Source: Kocuria dechangensis (GTDB lineage Bacteria > Actinomycetota > Actinomycetes > Actinomycetales > Micrococcaceae). From it: 64,000 nucleotides of DNA. The notes under the pieces are model-generated. The model was given only the letters and a program-made list of their open reading frames with translations. It searched no databases and was not told the origin of the DNA. The DNA is taken from the NCBI RefSeq assembly GCF_014636775.1, contig NZ_BMEQ01000004.1:186001-250000 (forward strand), in the 5' to 3' direction. Shown here one piece after another: positions 1 to 9,618 of the stretch (position 1 is its first letter; each line of letters opens with the position of its first letter). The position numbers and the translations under genes are program-made.

Positions 1-202
1 GCTTCGAGCGGCCGGTGATCATGAGGACGTCGTCGAGACCGGCGTCCACCGCCTCCTGCACCACGTACTGGATGGCCGGCCGGTCCACGACCGGCAGCAT
101 CTCCTTGGGCATGGCCTTGGTCGCGGGGAGGAAGCGGGTGCCGAGCCCGGCCGCGGGAATGACCGCCTTCCGGACGGCACGTCGGTTGTTGTTTCCAGTC
201 AT
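1..202 (-). CDS. galU: UTP-glucose-1-phosphate uridylyltransferase, N-terminal part (cut by window edge)
   Basis: Only the first 67 residues lie in the window. They carry the nucleotidyltransferase signature [20 protein letters not shown], followed by [19 protein letters not shown], which is typical of GalU. The enzyme makes UDP-glucose from UTP and glucose-1-phosphate for cell-envelope glycans and trehalose/glycogen metabolism. The ATG at 200-202 is the only sensible start: the conserved motif begins about 13 residues in, and a TAGCCT -10 box sits 6 nt upstream, which predicts a leaderless mRNA. The gene is divergent from the folate gene at 323. Identity is firm for the family; the rest of the protein is outside the window. 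Confidence 0.93.
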   Translation of the reverse strand, partial: MTGNNNRRAVRKAVIPAAGLGTRFLPATKAMPKEMLPVVDRPAIQYVVQEAVDAGLDDVLMITGRSK

Positions 203-208
203 GGGCTC

Positions 209-214
209 AGGCTA
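209..214 (-). promoter_or_regulatory. -10 box of galU, leaderless type
   Basis: TAGCCT on the minus strand, separated from the galU ATG by 6 nt, so transcription should begin at or next to the start codon. No clear -35 box is visible. Confidence 0.45.
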
Positions 215-322
215 ACGGAAAATCCGCACCGCCCTGTTGATCGCCCCGACCGCCGCAGCTACCCTCGCACCAGCGGCCCCCACGACGGCCGGGAGAACCG
301 GCGGACGGGAGCGCACACCACC

Positions 323-964
323 ATGACGGACGCGGACGGACCCGCCGAGCGGAAGGCGCGGCTGCGCCACGAGCTGCGCGCGGCCCGCACCCGGCGCCCG
401 CGGGCGGCCCGGGAGCACGCCGCCGCGGGGCTCGACCGGCAGGTCCGGGAGCTGATCGCCGACCGGGGCCACCTCGACATCGCGGCGTACCTGCCGATGC
501 CCACCGAGCCGCCCCTCGAGCGCGCGCTGACCTCCGCGCACCGGCACGGCCACCGGGTGTGGGTGCCCGTGTGCGAGCCGGGACGGCGGCTGTCCTGGGC
601 CCGGTGGACCCCGGAGAGCACCGTGCGCGACAGCAGCCTCACCGAGCTGCGCGAGCCGGTCGGCCCGCGCCACGGCGCGGAGGTGATGCGCTCGGTCGGG
701 GTGCTGCTGGTGCCCGCACTGGCCGTGGCCAGGGACGGGGCGCGGCTCGGCTTCGGCGGCGGCTACTACGACCGCTTCCTGGCGCACCTACCGCGCACCG
801 CCCACCCGGAGATGGTCACGGCGGCGTGCGTGTTCGCGGACGAGGTCCTGCCCGCCGGTTCCGTCCCCGTGGACGAGCTCGACGCGCCCGTGCAGCTCGC
901 CCTCACCGAGGAGGGCCTGGAACGGCTGGCGCCCCGGGCGGAGGCCGCCGCGCGCACACGGTAG
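323..964 (+). CDS. 5-formyltetrahydrofolate cyclo-ligase (5,10-methenyl-THF synthetase)
   Basis: ATP-dependent conversion of 5-formyl-THF to 5,10-methenyl-THF, in one-carbon metabolism in the cytosol. At 213 residues it has the usual family length. The N-terminus has the basic stretch AERKARLRHELRAARTRR, and the C-terminal half has the family hallmark GARLGFGGGYYDRFLA, which follows VLLVPALAVARD and forms the ATP/folate site. The ATG at 323 was chosen because the next in-frame starts would remove the conserved basic helix; a GGGAG lies some 10 nt before it. The FmdB gene follows after a 59-nt gap. The family is clear; genes of this family are named fau, mthfs or ygfA in different organisms, so no symbol is given. 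Confidence 0.92.
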   Translation: MTDADGPAERKARLRHELRAARTRRPRAAREHAAAGLDRQVRELIADRGHLDIAAYLPMPTEPPLERALTSAHRHGHRVWVPVCEPGRRLSWARWTPESTVRDSSLTELREPVGPRHGAEVMRSVGVLLVPALAVARDGARLGFGGGYYDRFLAHLPRTAHPEMVTAACVFADEVLPAGSVPVDELDAPVQLALTEEGLERLAPRAEAAARTR

Positions 965-967
965 AAT
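962..967 (+). promoter_or_regulatory. Possible -10 box upstream of the FmdB gene
   Basis: TAGAAT overlaps the stop codon of the cyclo-ligase gene. It would give a leader of about 50 nt carrying the strong AGGAGG ribosome site just before the ATG at 1024. No good -35 box is visible. Confidence 0.3.
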
Positions 968-1023
968 CGGCACTCGAACCACGCGAGTGCCAGAGGTGCC
1001 CGTCGACCCGTCCAGGAGGACCC

Positions 1024-1341
1024 ATGCCCGTGTACGCCTACGCCTGCAAGGACTGCGGCCACGCGTTCGACATCCGCCAGTCGTTCAGCGAGAACGCCCT
1101 CACCGTCTGCCCCGAGTGCGAGGGGGAGCTGCGCAAGAAGTTCAACACCGTGGGCGTGGTGTTCAAGGGCTCCGGCTTCTACCGGAACGACTCCCGCTCC
1201 GGGAACACCGAGGCCGCCGCGTCGTCCTCATCCTCGGCGTCTGCGCCCGCCACGGCGTCCACGGCGTCGCCCTCCGCCTCCGGGGACTCGTCCTCCACCG
1301 CGTCGGCGGCCCCCGCCACCGCGGGCAGCACCGCCTCCTGA
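1024..1341 (+). CDS. FmdB/CxxC-type zinc ribbon protein
   Basis: A 105-residue protein of the FmdB family, small putative regulatory or zinc-binding proteins of unproven function. The first 55 residues form the domain: MPVYAYACKDCGHAFDIRQS, then CPEC about 20 residues later. The two CxxC pairs (C9/C12 and the CPEC pair) should bind one zinc. FKGSGFYRND closes the domain, as is usual in this family. The remaining 45 residues are a Ser/Ala/Thr-rich tail with no predicted fold, also common in actinobacterial members. The start is fixed by AGGAGG 5-6 nt upstream. Function beyond metal binding cannot be read from the sequence. Confidence 0.88.
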   Translation: MPVYAYACKDCGHAFDIRQSFSENALTVCPECEGELRKKFNTVGVVFKGSGFYRNDSRSGNTEAAASSSSSASAPATASTASPSASGDSSSTASAAPATAGSTAS

Positions 1342-1460
1342 GGCCCCCCGCCCCGGCACCCGGGCGGCACCGGCACTGCACCGCAGGGCTCCCCCGGGCC
1401 ACGGCCGGGCCCGCGTCCACGACCCGGCGGCGCGCCGGGCCACCGGGGCCGCGCCGGGCC

Positions 1461-1466
1461 TAGCGT
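1461..1466 (+). promoter_or_regulatory. -10 box of the SAF-domain gene, leaderless type
   Basis: TAGCGT, 7 nt before the GTG at 1474. No Shine-Dalgarno sequence precedes that GTG, so a leaderless transcript is the simplest reading. Confidence 0.4.
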
Positions 1467-1473
1467 CGGGCGC

Positions 1474-2223
1474 GTGAGCCCACGTCCGCGCGCGGCGCGC
1501 CGCCGCTATCCCCTCTCCCTGCACCTGCGCACCGCCCTGTCGCGGCGGCGGCGGCTGGCGGCCGCCGCGCTCCTGAGCCTCGCCCTGACCGTCGTGGTGC
1601 TGCGGCTGAGCCCGCCGCAGGCGCCCACCGTCCCCGTGGTCACCGCCGCCGAGCCGCTGGCCGCCGGAACGGTCCTGTCCGCCGGGCAGCTCGCGGTCGC
1701 GGCCTACCCGGACGGGCTGGTCCCGCAGGGCGCCGTCTCCGACCCCGGCCGCCTGGTCGGGCGCGTCCTGGCCGGCGCCGCCGTGCCGGGGCTGCCCCTC
1801 ACCGAGGCCGCCGTGATGGGGCCGGGCCTGCTCACCGGCCGGCCGCCCGGCGTGACGGCCGTGACCCTGCGGATCGACGACCCCGGGGTGCTGCGCCACG
1901 TCCGGGCCGGGGACCACGTGGACGTGGTGGGGCTGCCCGACGGCGCGGGCCCCGCCGGGCGGGAGGTCCTCGGCCGCGCGCTGCCGGTGCTGTGGGTCTC
2001 CGCCCAGGACGGGCGGCAGGATCAGGGCCTGCTCGCGGACGGGCTCGGGGACGACGGCGGCCTGCTCGTGGTCGGCGCCGCGCACGAGGACGCCGCGCAG
2101 CTGGCGGGGGCCGTCGGCGCGGGCCGCGCCACCGTGGTCCTCGTCCCGGCGCCATCCGGCCCCGGTGCCCGCCCCGGTGTCAGCCCCAGCATCAGCCCCA
2201 GTGGGGAGGGCGCTGCTCCCTGA
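1474..2223 (+). CDS. SAF-domain protein resembling Flp pilus CpaB/RcpC
   Basis: A 249-residue protein with a basic N-terminus, one membrane helix (about residues 30-47) and an SAF domain (about 55-130). The domain includes VTAAEPLAAGTVLSAGQLAV and GRVLAGAAVPGLPLTEAAV, the pattern of CpaB/RcpC proteins that assist Flp/Tad pilus assembly at the inner membrane. A second conserved block (VTLRIDDPGVLRHVRAGDHV) matches the CpaB-type extension. The last 30 residues are Pro/Ser-rich. No other Tad pilus gene lies nearby, so it is an orphan copy and its job is not settled. The start is inferred from the -10 box 7 nt upstream. Confidence 0.75.
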   Translation: MSPRPRAARRRYPLSLHLRTALSRRRRLAAAALLSLALTVVVLRLSPPQAPTVPVVTAAEPLAAGTVLSAGQLAVAAYPDGLVPQGAVSDPGRLVGRVLAGAAVPGLPLTEAAVMGPGLLTGRPPGVTAVTLRIDDPGVLRHVRAGDHVDVVGLPDGAGPAGREVLGRALPVLWVSAQDGRQDQGLLADGLGDDGGLLVVGAAHEDAAQLAGAVGAGRATVVLVPAPSGPGARPGVSPSISPSGEGAAP

Positions 2224-2405
2224 GCCACCGCTCGTGGTCCTCCCCGCCCTCGCGGGACTCCTCCCCCGCCCCGGGCGCCGGCGCCCCGGGCAGCCGCGGC
2301 TCCGGGCCGGACCAGGTGCCGGGGGCCGTGCCGCCGGTCGCCCGCCGGGGGCCGCGCCGCCGCGGCCGCGGGGCCGGCGCCCCCTCCCCGGGGCGGTCCT
2401 CCGGC

Positions 2406-5400
2406 TCAGCCGGCACGGGAGGAGCCCCCGGGGCCGGCGGGCAGGCCGAGGTAGCGGCGGATGAGCTCGGCGACCGTGTCCGGGTCGCTGAACACCTCGA
2501 TGGTCCACAGCGTCAGGTAGTTCCACCCCGTGCGCTCGAGCTGCTGGGGCCGCAGCCGGGAGCGCTCGCGCACGGACAGCGCCGAGGCGGTGGGCGAGCC
2601 GTCCGACTCGACGGCCACGGGGATCCGCAGCGGGCGGGCCCGCGTGCCGGCCCGCTCAGGGAGCGCGCCCCCGGCGGACAGGGACTCGGTCCGGGCCCAG
2701 GCCACGAGGTCGATGACGCCCGCGTAGTCCAGGAGCACCGAGGCCCCGCGCGCGGTGAGCCGCCGGGCGAGGTCGAGCACCAGGGCGTCGTCGTGGGTGT
2801 CCTGGGAGCTGGGCCTGCGCCCGGCGCCCTCCCCCATGAGCATGCCCAGCACGTTCGCGAAGTCCCGGGCCCCGTGCTGGAGGCCCTTGCCCTCGACCTC
2901 TCCGGGGTCCAGGGAGGTCACGATCAGGGTCGAGTGCCGGGCTCGGGTCATGCCGAGCACGAAGAACTGCCGCCCGTGCCGCTCCGACAGCGCCCCGAGG
3001 TAGGGAACGGTGCGGCCGTTGGCCGTCTTGCCGAAGCCCAGGGAGAAGATCACCGTGTCCCGCACGATGCCGGCCGCACGGTGCAGGTCGACCACCCGGA
3101 AGGACTCCGGGCCGGGGGCGAAGAAGTCGGCGGCGCCCGGCTCCTCCCGCATCCGCTGCCGGACCGCCTCGGCGATCCGGGCGGCGTGCACCGCGCTGGC
3201 CGTGACCACGGCCAGCGAGCGCTGGGGGTGCCGCGCGGCGTGCTCGAAGACGAGCTCCACGACGCGGCGCACCTCGGCGGCGGGGGCCTGGATGCCCTCG
3301 ATCCCGGCGGTCAGGGCGCCGATCCCGTCGGGGACGTGCTCGACGGAGAGGACGGGGGTCGTGCCGGTCACGGACTCCCCGTGGGGCAGCCGGGTCAGCC
3401 GGCCGCCGTAGAAGTGCTCGTTGAGGTAGCCGAAGACCTGCTCGTCCATGGAGCGGTACATGGTGCGCAGCGTCCGCTCGGGCACCACGCGGGAGAGGGC
3501 GTCGAAGGCGCTGTCCACCTCGACCACGGGCTGCGCCCCGCCCGGCGCAGCCATGGGCGCGACCGTGAACGGCTGGGGACGGCCCAGGTGGGGGTCGCCG
3601 AACGCGACGACCTGCCGGCCGCGGGTCAGGGCGGGCAGCACCGCCGCGAGCGGGGAGCTCTCCGCGTCGAGCACCACCACCGCGTCGAAGCGGTGCTCCT
3701 CGGGCAGCGCCGCGGACAGGACGAGCGGGCTCGCCGTCCACACGGGCACGAGCGAGCCGATCAGCTCCCCGGCGGACGCGCCGAGCTCCTCCAGCGGGGC
3801 GGCCCCGGCGCGCAGCATCGTCCGCAGCGCGACGGCGGCCCGCGGCGAGCGGCGGAGGGAGCGGCGCCACCGCTCGGCCAGCTCCCACAGCAGCCGTCCC
3901 GCCCCGGAGGCGACGTGCGCGGAGTCGGCCCGGCGGAACGTGGACTCGACCCGGCGCAGGGCGTGCCCGTCGGGCATGGCGAGGAAGTCGTCGCCGCTGA
4001 TCATGGCCTCGAGCGTGGACTGCCACCAGGCGAGCTCGAACTCCCCGCGCACCTGCTCGAGCGGCACGGTGCGCCGGACGTGGTCGTCCACGAACGGGCC
4101 GAGGCCGTGGCTGCGCAGCTCGTCGAGCAGGACCGTGCGCTCGGGCAGGGTGGCGAGGTTCGCCTCGTCGTTGATGAGCCGGTCGAGGGTCTCCCGGAGC
4201 TCGCCGACGGGCAGCTCGAGCAGCCCCCGCCCGGCGGGCGAGCCCTCCAGGGCGATGGCCAGACCCTCGAGGTCCTCGACGAAGCGCGACTGCACGGCGG
4301 CGATCTCGTCGACGCGGTCGGAGACCGCGGGCTGCTCACGGGTGGTGGCCCACTCGCGCCAGCGCTCCCGCTCGGACTGGACCCGCACCAGCGCGCTGTG
4401 CAGGTCGGACAGGTGCACCCCGGGCCGGATGTACTCCTTGGCGGCCTTGCGCAGCCGCGAGCGCTGCAGGCCCGTCATCTCGATGCCCTGCTCCCGGCGC
4501 CAGGCGGACCCGGCCGTCGCGGCGACGAGGTCGGTCACGGGCCGGTCGTAGATGTCGGGGGTGAAGCGGGTGAGGGAGTCCTGGACCTCCTGGAGCAGGC
4601 GCAGCTGCCGGCCCCACTCGGGGACCGTGGCGCCGGAGCGCAGCCCGCTGGTGGCCAGCACGTGGCGCATCCCGGTCTCGAGGGTCGTGAGCTCCAGCAG
4701 CAGGGACTGGGCGAGCCGGTGGGCCTGCCGGGCCTCGTCCTCGTTGACGAGCCGGGCGCCGCTCCAGGGCCCGGCGAGGACGTCGGCGTCGAAGGCGCCG
4801 AGGGCCGCGGCGCGCTCCAGGCGGGCGACGGCGTCGTCCCGGTCGTGGACGGCGTCGAGGACGGAGCGGGGGAAGCGCACGGGCGTGGCCGGCGCGGGCC
4901 GCCGGGAGGTGAGCTCGGCGAGGGCCTGCATGGCACGGTACGGGGAGACGGACCAGCGGGGCCGGACGGCGTGCAGGGACCGGACGTGCTCGGCGAGCCG
5001 GTCCCGGGACTCCCGCAGCGTCGCGTGCAGCTCGTCCAGCTCGGGGCGCTCGGCGCGCTCGTTGCGGGTGATCGCCCGGACGAGCTGCTGGGCGACGTCC
5101 GCGTCGCTGAGCTGGGAGGACAGCGGCAGCACCGCGCTGCCGAGCCCGAGGCCGTCCATCCGCCGGCGGAACGCGGCGAGCGTGGTCCGCCGCTCCCCCA
5201 GCACCAGGACGGTCCGGCCCTGCGCGACGAGGGTGCCGACGGTGTTGACGGCGGTGTCGAGCTGGCCGGTGCCGGGGGCCGCGGTCACCACGAAGGAGCG
5301 GCCCTGCGCGGCGAGGTCCAGCACCTCCTGCTGGGGGCCGTCGGCGTCGAGCAGCAGCAGCTCGTCGGCGGGGTCCCGCTCGTCGGTGGGCGGGGCCTCG

Positions 5401-6197
5401 ACGGTGATCTCCTCGACCTGCGGGATCCGCCCGACCTGGGGGTCCTTGAGCCGGGCCAGGTCCCGGATCACCGCCGTCTCCGCGACGACGGACAGGTCCG
5501 CGGGCCGGTCGTGCAGGTCCGCGAAGGTGGACACGAGCAGCCGGTGCTCCACGTGCATGCCCGGCACCGAGCCCGCCACCGCGCGCAGGGTCTCGAGGGT
5601 GGGGGCCGGGTCGAGCCGGCGGGTGCCGTAGGCGAGGCGGGCGAGGTCGCCGGAGGTGAGGTCCACGCCGTGGTCGGCGGCCAGCCGCCGCACCATGGCG
5701 GGGTTGAGCCGGGCGGGGCCCACGATCTGGAGCTCGAAGTCGTCGAGGTCCGGGCGCGGCTTGAGGGTGACGGGGGCGAGCAGCACCGGGGCGATCCACC
5801 GCCGCTGTCCGGCGCCCGTGGGGTCGGAGCCCTTGGGGCGGGCCAGCCAGGAGGCGGTGCCGGCCGCCAGGTAGGCCGCGTCCAGCCCGTGGTTGACGGA
5901 CAGCTCGTGGATCTTGGTGCGCAGGGACCGGGCGGCGCGGGCGGCGACCCCGTACGCCTGGCGGTCGTGGACGATCGTGGACAGACGGGTGGGCCGGCCC
6001 ATCAGCAGCTGGGCCTGGCCCGAGGAGTTCGCCTCGGTGAGGTCGATGCACACGTTGTCGACCTGGTTGAAGTCCAGCAGCGTGTCCGGGCCCGTGTAGG
6101 CGTCCATCTGGCGGGTCCAGGGCTGCAGCGAGACGCGCCGCGGCTGCTCCTGGGGGGTCTCCGACGTCTGGGGGGTGCGGTCGGATCCGATCGACAT
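2406..6197 (-). CDS. Large superfamily-1 helicase-like protein with degenerate ATPase motifs and C-terminal Vsr/MTES_1575-like nuclease domain
   Basis: A 1263-residue protein with the plan of DUF4011-type SF1 helicases fused to a nuclease domain. Residues 1-280 are an N-terminal region typical of this group. The P-loop region (about 306-315) reads AAPGTGQLDT, so the Walker A lysine is Gln312. Motif II reads LDAESS (843-848) instead of DEAS/DEAG, and motif III reads GDPHLGRP (867-874) without the usual Gln. Motif V has AAGIVRD (1041-1047), and motif VI keeps MTRAR (1083-1087). The C-terminal 110 residues match the pattern of REase_MTES_1575: D1163 in VIDLV, then E1197-x-D1199 in VAVESDG, and RSRLRPQQLERTGW. 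ATP hydrolysis therefore looks lost or altered, while the nuclease-like part is partly kept. The gene lies just downstream of guaA, with no toxin or methylase partner. Role unknown; DNA repair or defence is only a guess. Confidence 0.8.
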   Translation of the reverse strand: MSIGSDRTPQTSETPQEQPRRVSLQPWTRQMDAYTGPDTLLDFNQVDNVCIDLTEANSSGQAQLLMGRPTRLSTIVHDRQAYGVAARAARSLRTKIHELSVNHGLDAAYLAAGTASWLARPKGSDPTGAGQRRWIAPVLLAPVTLKPRPDLDDFELQIVGPARLNPAMVRRLAADHGVDLTSGDLARLAYGTRRLDPAPTLETLRAVAGSVPGMHVEHRLLVSTFADLHDRPADLSVVAETAVIRDLARLKDPQVGRIPQVEEITVEAPPTDERDPADELLLLDADGPQQEVLDLAAQGRSFVVTAAPGTGQLDTAVNTVGTLVAQGRTVLVLGERRTTLAAFRRRMDGLGLGSAVLPLSSQLSDADVAQQLVRAITRNERAERPELDELHATLRESRDRLAEHVRSLHAVRPRWSVSPYRAMQALAELTSRRPAPATPVRFPRSVLDAVHDRDDAVARLERAAALGAFDADVLAGPWSGARLVNEDEARQAHRLAQSLLLELTTLETGMRHVLATSGLRSGATVPEWGRQLRLLQEVQDSLTRFTPDIYDRPVTDLVAATAGSAWRREQGIEMTGLQRSRLRKAAKEYIRPGVHLSDLHSALVRVQSERERWREWATTREQPAVSDRVDEIAAVQSRFVEDLEGLAIALEGSPAGRGLLELPVGELRETLDRLINDEANLATLPERTVLLDELRSHGLGPFVDDHVRRTVPLEQVRGEFELAWWQSTLEAMISGDDFLAMPDGHALRRVESTFRRADSAHVASGAGRLLWELAERWRRSLRRSPRAAVALRTMLRAGAAPLEELGASAGELIGSLVPVWTASPLVLSAALPEEHRFDAVVVLDAESSPLAAVLPALTRGRQVVAFGDPHLGRPQPFTVAPMAAPGGAQPVVEVDSAFDALSRVVPERTLRTMYRSMDEQVFGYLNEHFYGGRLTRLPHGESVTGTTPVLSVEHVPDGIGALTAGIEGIQAPAAEVRRVVELVFEHAARHPQRSLAVVTASAVHAARIAEAVRQRMREEPGAADFFAPGPESFRVVDLHRAAGIVRDTVIFSLGFGKTANGRTVPYLGALSERHGRQFFVLGMTRARHSTLIVTSLDPGEVEGKGLQHGARDFANVLGMLMGEGAGRRPSSQDTHDDALVLDLARRLTARGASVLLDYAGVIDLVAWARTESLSAGGALPERAGTRARPLRIPVAVESDGSPTASALSVRERSRLRPQQLERTGWNYLTLWTIEVFSDPDTVAELIRRYLGLPAGPGGSSRAG

Positions 6198-6246
6198 GCT
6201 TCTCCTCCCGTGCCACGGCCCCTGGGCCGCGCACCGGTCATGCGTC

Positions 6247-6276
6247 GGTCGAGCGGCCCGTGCGGACCGCTCGACC
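6247..6276. terminator. Hairpin between guaA and the helicase-like gene
   Basis: A 10-bp inverted repeat (GGTCGAGCGG ... CCGCTCGACC) whose loop can itself fold (CCG-TG-CGG). It lies downstream of guaA and about 50 nt upstream of the next gene. It could terminate or attenuate guaA transcription; there is no U-tract. Confidence 0.4.
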
Positions 6277-6323
6277 TCAGCTCTTCGTTCCTCGCCGGTG
6301 AGGGGTGGGGCAGGCCGGGGGGC

Positions 6324-7922
<1,599 letters not shown>

Positions 7923-7929
7923 GCCCTCC

Positions 7930-7935
7930 AGTCTA
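7930..7935 (-). promoter_or_regulatory. -10 box of guaA, leaderless type
   Basis: TAGACT on the minus strand with 7 nt between it and the GTG start of guaA. It lies in the 21-nt gap after the DUF3817 gene. Confidence 0.5.
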
Positions 7936-7943
7936 GGGCAGGC

Positions 7944-8558
7944 TCAGTACCGCTTCGCGGCCTTCGGGTTGGCCCTCAGCTCCGCCGCCGTCGAGGCGTG
8001 GATCTTGCGCTCCACGATGAAGGACAGGAAGGGGACGACGCCGCCGAGGGCCATGACGACCAGCTGCGGGAAGGGCCAGCGCATGAGCGTCCACACGCGG
8101 AAGCAGGAGATGAGGTAGACCACGTAGAACCAGCCGTGGACGATGAGGATCCACGTGGAGATGTTGACCCCGCCGGAGAGGTTCTCCAGCTCCAGGTCCT
8201 GCCAGCCCAGCGGCACGGTGGCGCCGGTGAGCTTGTCCGTGCCGCCGGCGACCAGGTCGTAGCCCAGGCCGTAGCGGGTGATCATCTCGGCGACGAGCAG
8301 CAGCAGGAACGTGCCGGAGATCCACGCGGAGACCATGTAGAACTTCAGGGCCCCGCGGATCTGCGCCTCGGTCCCCCCGAAGCGGCGGCGCGGCTGCAGG
8401 GCCGCGGGCTGGCGCGGCACCCGCCCGGGGGTCGCCGCCCGCGACGGCGCGGCGTCGCGCGGGAGCGGGACCCGCACCCCGTCGGCGCGCTCCTTCGGCG
8501 CGGGCGCGGACGACCGCGCGGACGTCGGCGTGGGGGTGGGCTGCGTGGGCTCAGTCAT
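7944..8558 (-). CDS. DUF3817-domain integral membrane protein
   Basis: A 204-residue protein. The first 60 residues are Pro/Ala/Thr-rich and probably disordered. The DUF3817 domain follows from about residue 65 (IRGALKFYMVSAWISGTFLL), with three likely membrane helices, the conserved HGWFYVVYLI segment, and FIVERK near the C-terminus. Function is unknown. It overlaps the end of the SURF1-like gene by 8 nt, so the two are probably co-translated. Membership of the family is well supported; a role with cytochrome oxidase assembly is suggested only by the neighbour. Confidence 0.85.
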   Translation of the reverse strand: MTEPTQPTPTPTSARSSAPAPKERADGVRVPLPRDAAPSRAATPGRVPRQPAALQPRRRFGGTEAQIRGALKFYMVSAWISGTFLLLLVAEMITRYGLGYDLVAGGTDKLTGATVPLGWQDLELENLSGGVNISTWILIVHGWFYVVYLISCFRVWTLMRWPFPQLVVMALGGVVPFLSFIVERKIHASTAAELRANPKAAKRY

Positions 8559-9552
8559 GGTGGGCTCCGGTCCTGTTCTCGGTCCTGTCGGCGGGCTGGT
8601 CCTGCGGCACGGGCTGGTCCGCGGGCTGGTCGTCGAACCAGTAGTACTCCCCCGCCGCGGGGTCGTAGTAGTAGTAGCGCCCGGCGCTCTCGTCCCAGTA
8701 GTACTCGCCGTCGTGGTCGCCGTCGTGGTCGCCGTCGAGGTAGAAGTACTCCTCGGGGTTCTGCTCCCGCAGCCACTGGTCGCGCACGAAGCGCCACCAG
8801 ATGTACACGGCGAACCCGGCGAAGACGACCCACTCGACGGCGTAGAAGAGGTTGAGCAGGTTGACGGACTCGTCGGTGGGCTGCTGGTCGATCTCCAGCC
8901 GGGACAGCTCCGGGCTCAGCAGGGAGGGGTCGGCGGCGAGGGCGCCGTCGTCGCCGACCTGGAGGGGCTGCCCCGCGGGGCTCTCCGCGAAGGCGGCCAC
9001 GAACCCCGCGTAGAGGGGCGCGTCCCACAGGTTGGTGAGCTGCGCCGGGGAGACGGTGGGGACCTGCCCGTCGGGGAGGTCCTCGCCGGGCAGCGGCGCC
9101 TCCGGGGGCAGGTAGCGCCCGACGACGCCGACCGTCCCCGCCGGCTCGTCGGGGGCCAGGGCGGGGTCGGCCACCCACCCGCGGGCCACGGCGACGGTGA
9201 GGGGGCCGTCCGCGGCGGGCCACTGCTCCTCGGTGCCGGGCAGCGTCAGGGCGGAGACGACCCACCACCCCTCGGCGCCGTCCTGGAGCCGGCCGGGCAC
9301 CAGGACGGTGGAGCCGTCCCGGTAGACGCCGGTCGCGGTGACCAGCTGGTCCGCCTCGGGCACGGTCACCGCGGTGCCGGCCCGGTCCGCCTCCGTCAGC
9401 GGACGGGCCACGTCCTTGGCGGGGTCGGCGACCGTGCGGGACTGCTCGCTGGACTCCAGCTGCCACTGGCTCAGCAGCACGAACGCCACCGCGATCCCCA
9501 GGGACAGCGCCAGGGCGAGGAGCGAACGGGGGCGCAGGGCGGTCTTGAGCAC
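8551..9552 (-). CDS. SURF1-family protein with Tyr/Trp/Asp-rich C-terminal tail
   Basis: SURF1 proteins are membrane factors for cytochrome c oxidase biogenesis. The 333 residues show a first helix (about 9-28), the family pattern SQWQLESSEQSRT just after it, an extracytoplasmic domain with WWVVSALTLP and ARGWV, and a second helix (about 233-253). The tail (264-333) is unusual: it is acidic and aromatic, with near-repeats YYWDESAGRYYYYDPAAGEY. No haem- or copper-binding motif is visible. The gene overlaps the DUF3817 gene and follows guaB3 by 66 nt. The SURF1 call rests on topology and the N-terminal motif and is good but not certain; the tail's role is unknown. Confidence 0.8.
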   Translation of the reverse strand: MLKTALRPRSLLALALSLGIAVAFVLLSQWQLESSEQSRTVADPAKDVARPLTEADRAGTAVTVPEADQLVTATGVYRDGSTVLVPGRLQDGAEGWWVVSALTLPGTEEQWPAADGPLTVAVARGWVADPALAPDEPAGTVGVVGRYLPPEAPLPGEDLPDGQVPTVSPAQLTNLWDAPLYAGFVAAFAESPAGQPLQVGDDGALAADPSLLSPELSRLEIDQQPTDESVNLLNLFYAVEWVVFAGFAVYIWWRFVRDQWLREQNPEEYFYLDGDHDGDHDGEYYWDESAGRYYYYDPAAGEYYWFDDQPADQPVPQDQPADRTENRTGAHHD

Positions 9553-9618
9553 CCGTCAAGGCTAGTGCTCGTTCCTGGGCGTTCGCCAATCCCGCCGCCG
9601 GGCGCCCGGCGCGGGGGC

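Noticed and set aside
15-215. A 66-codon frame at the left edge on the plus strand
   Set aside because: Antisense to the conserved start of galU.
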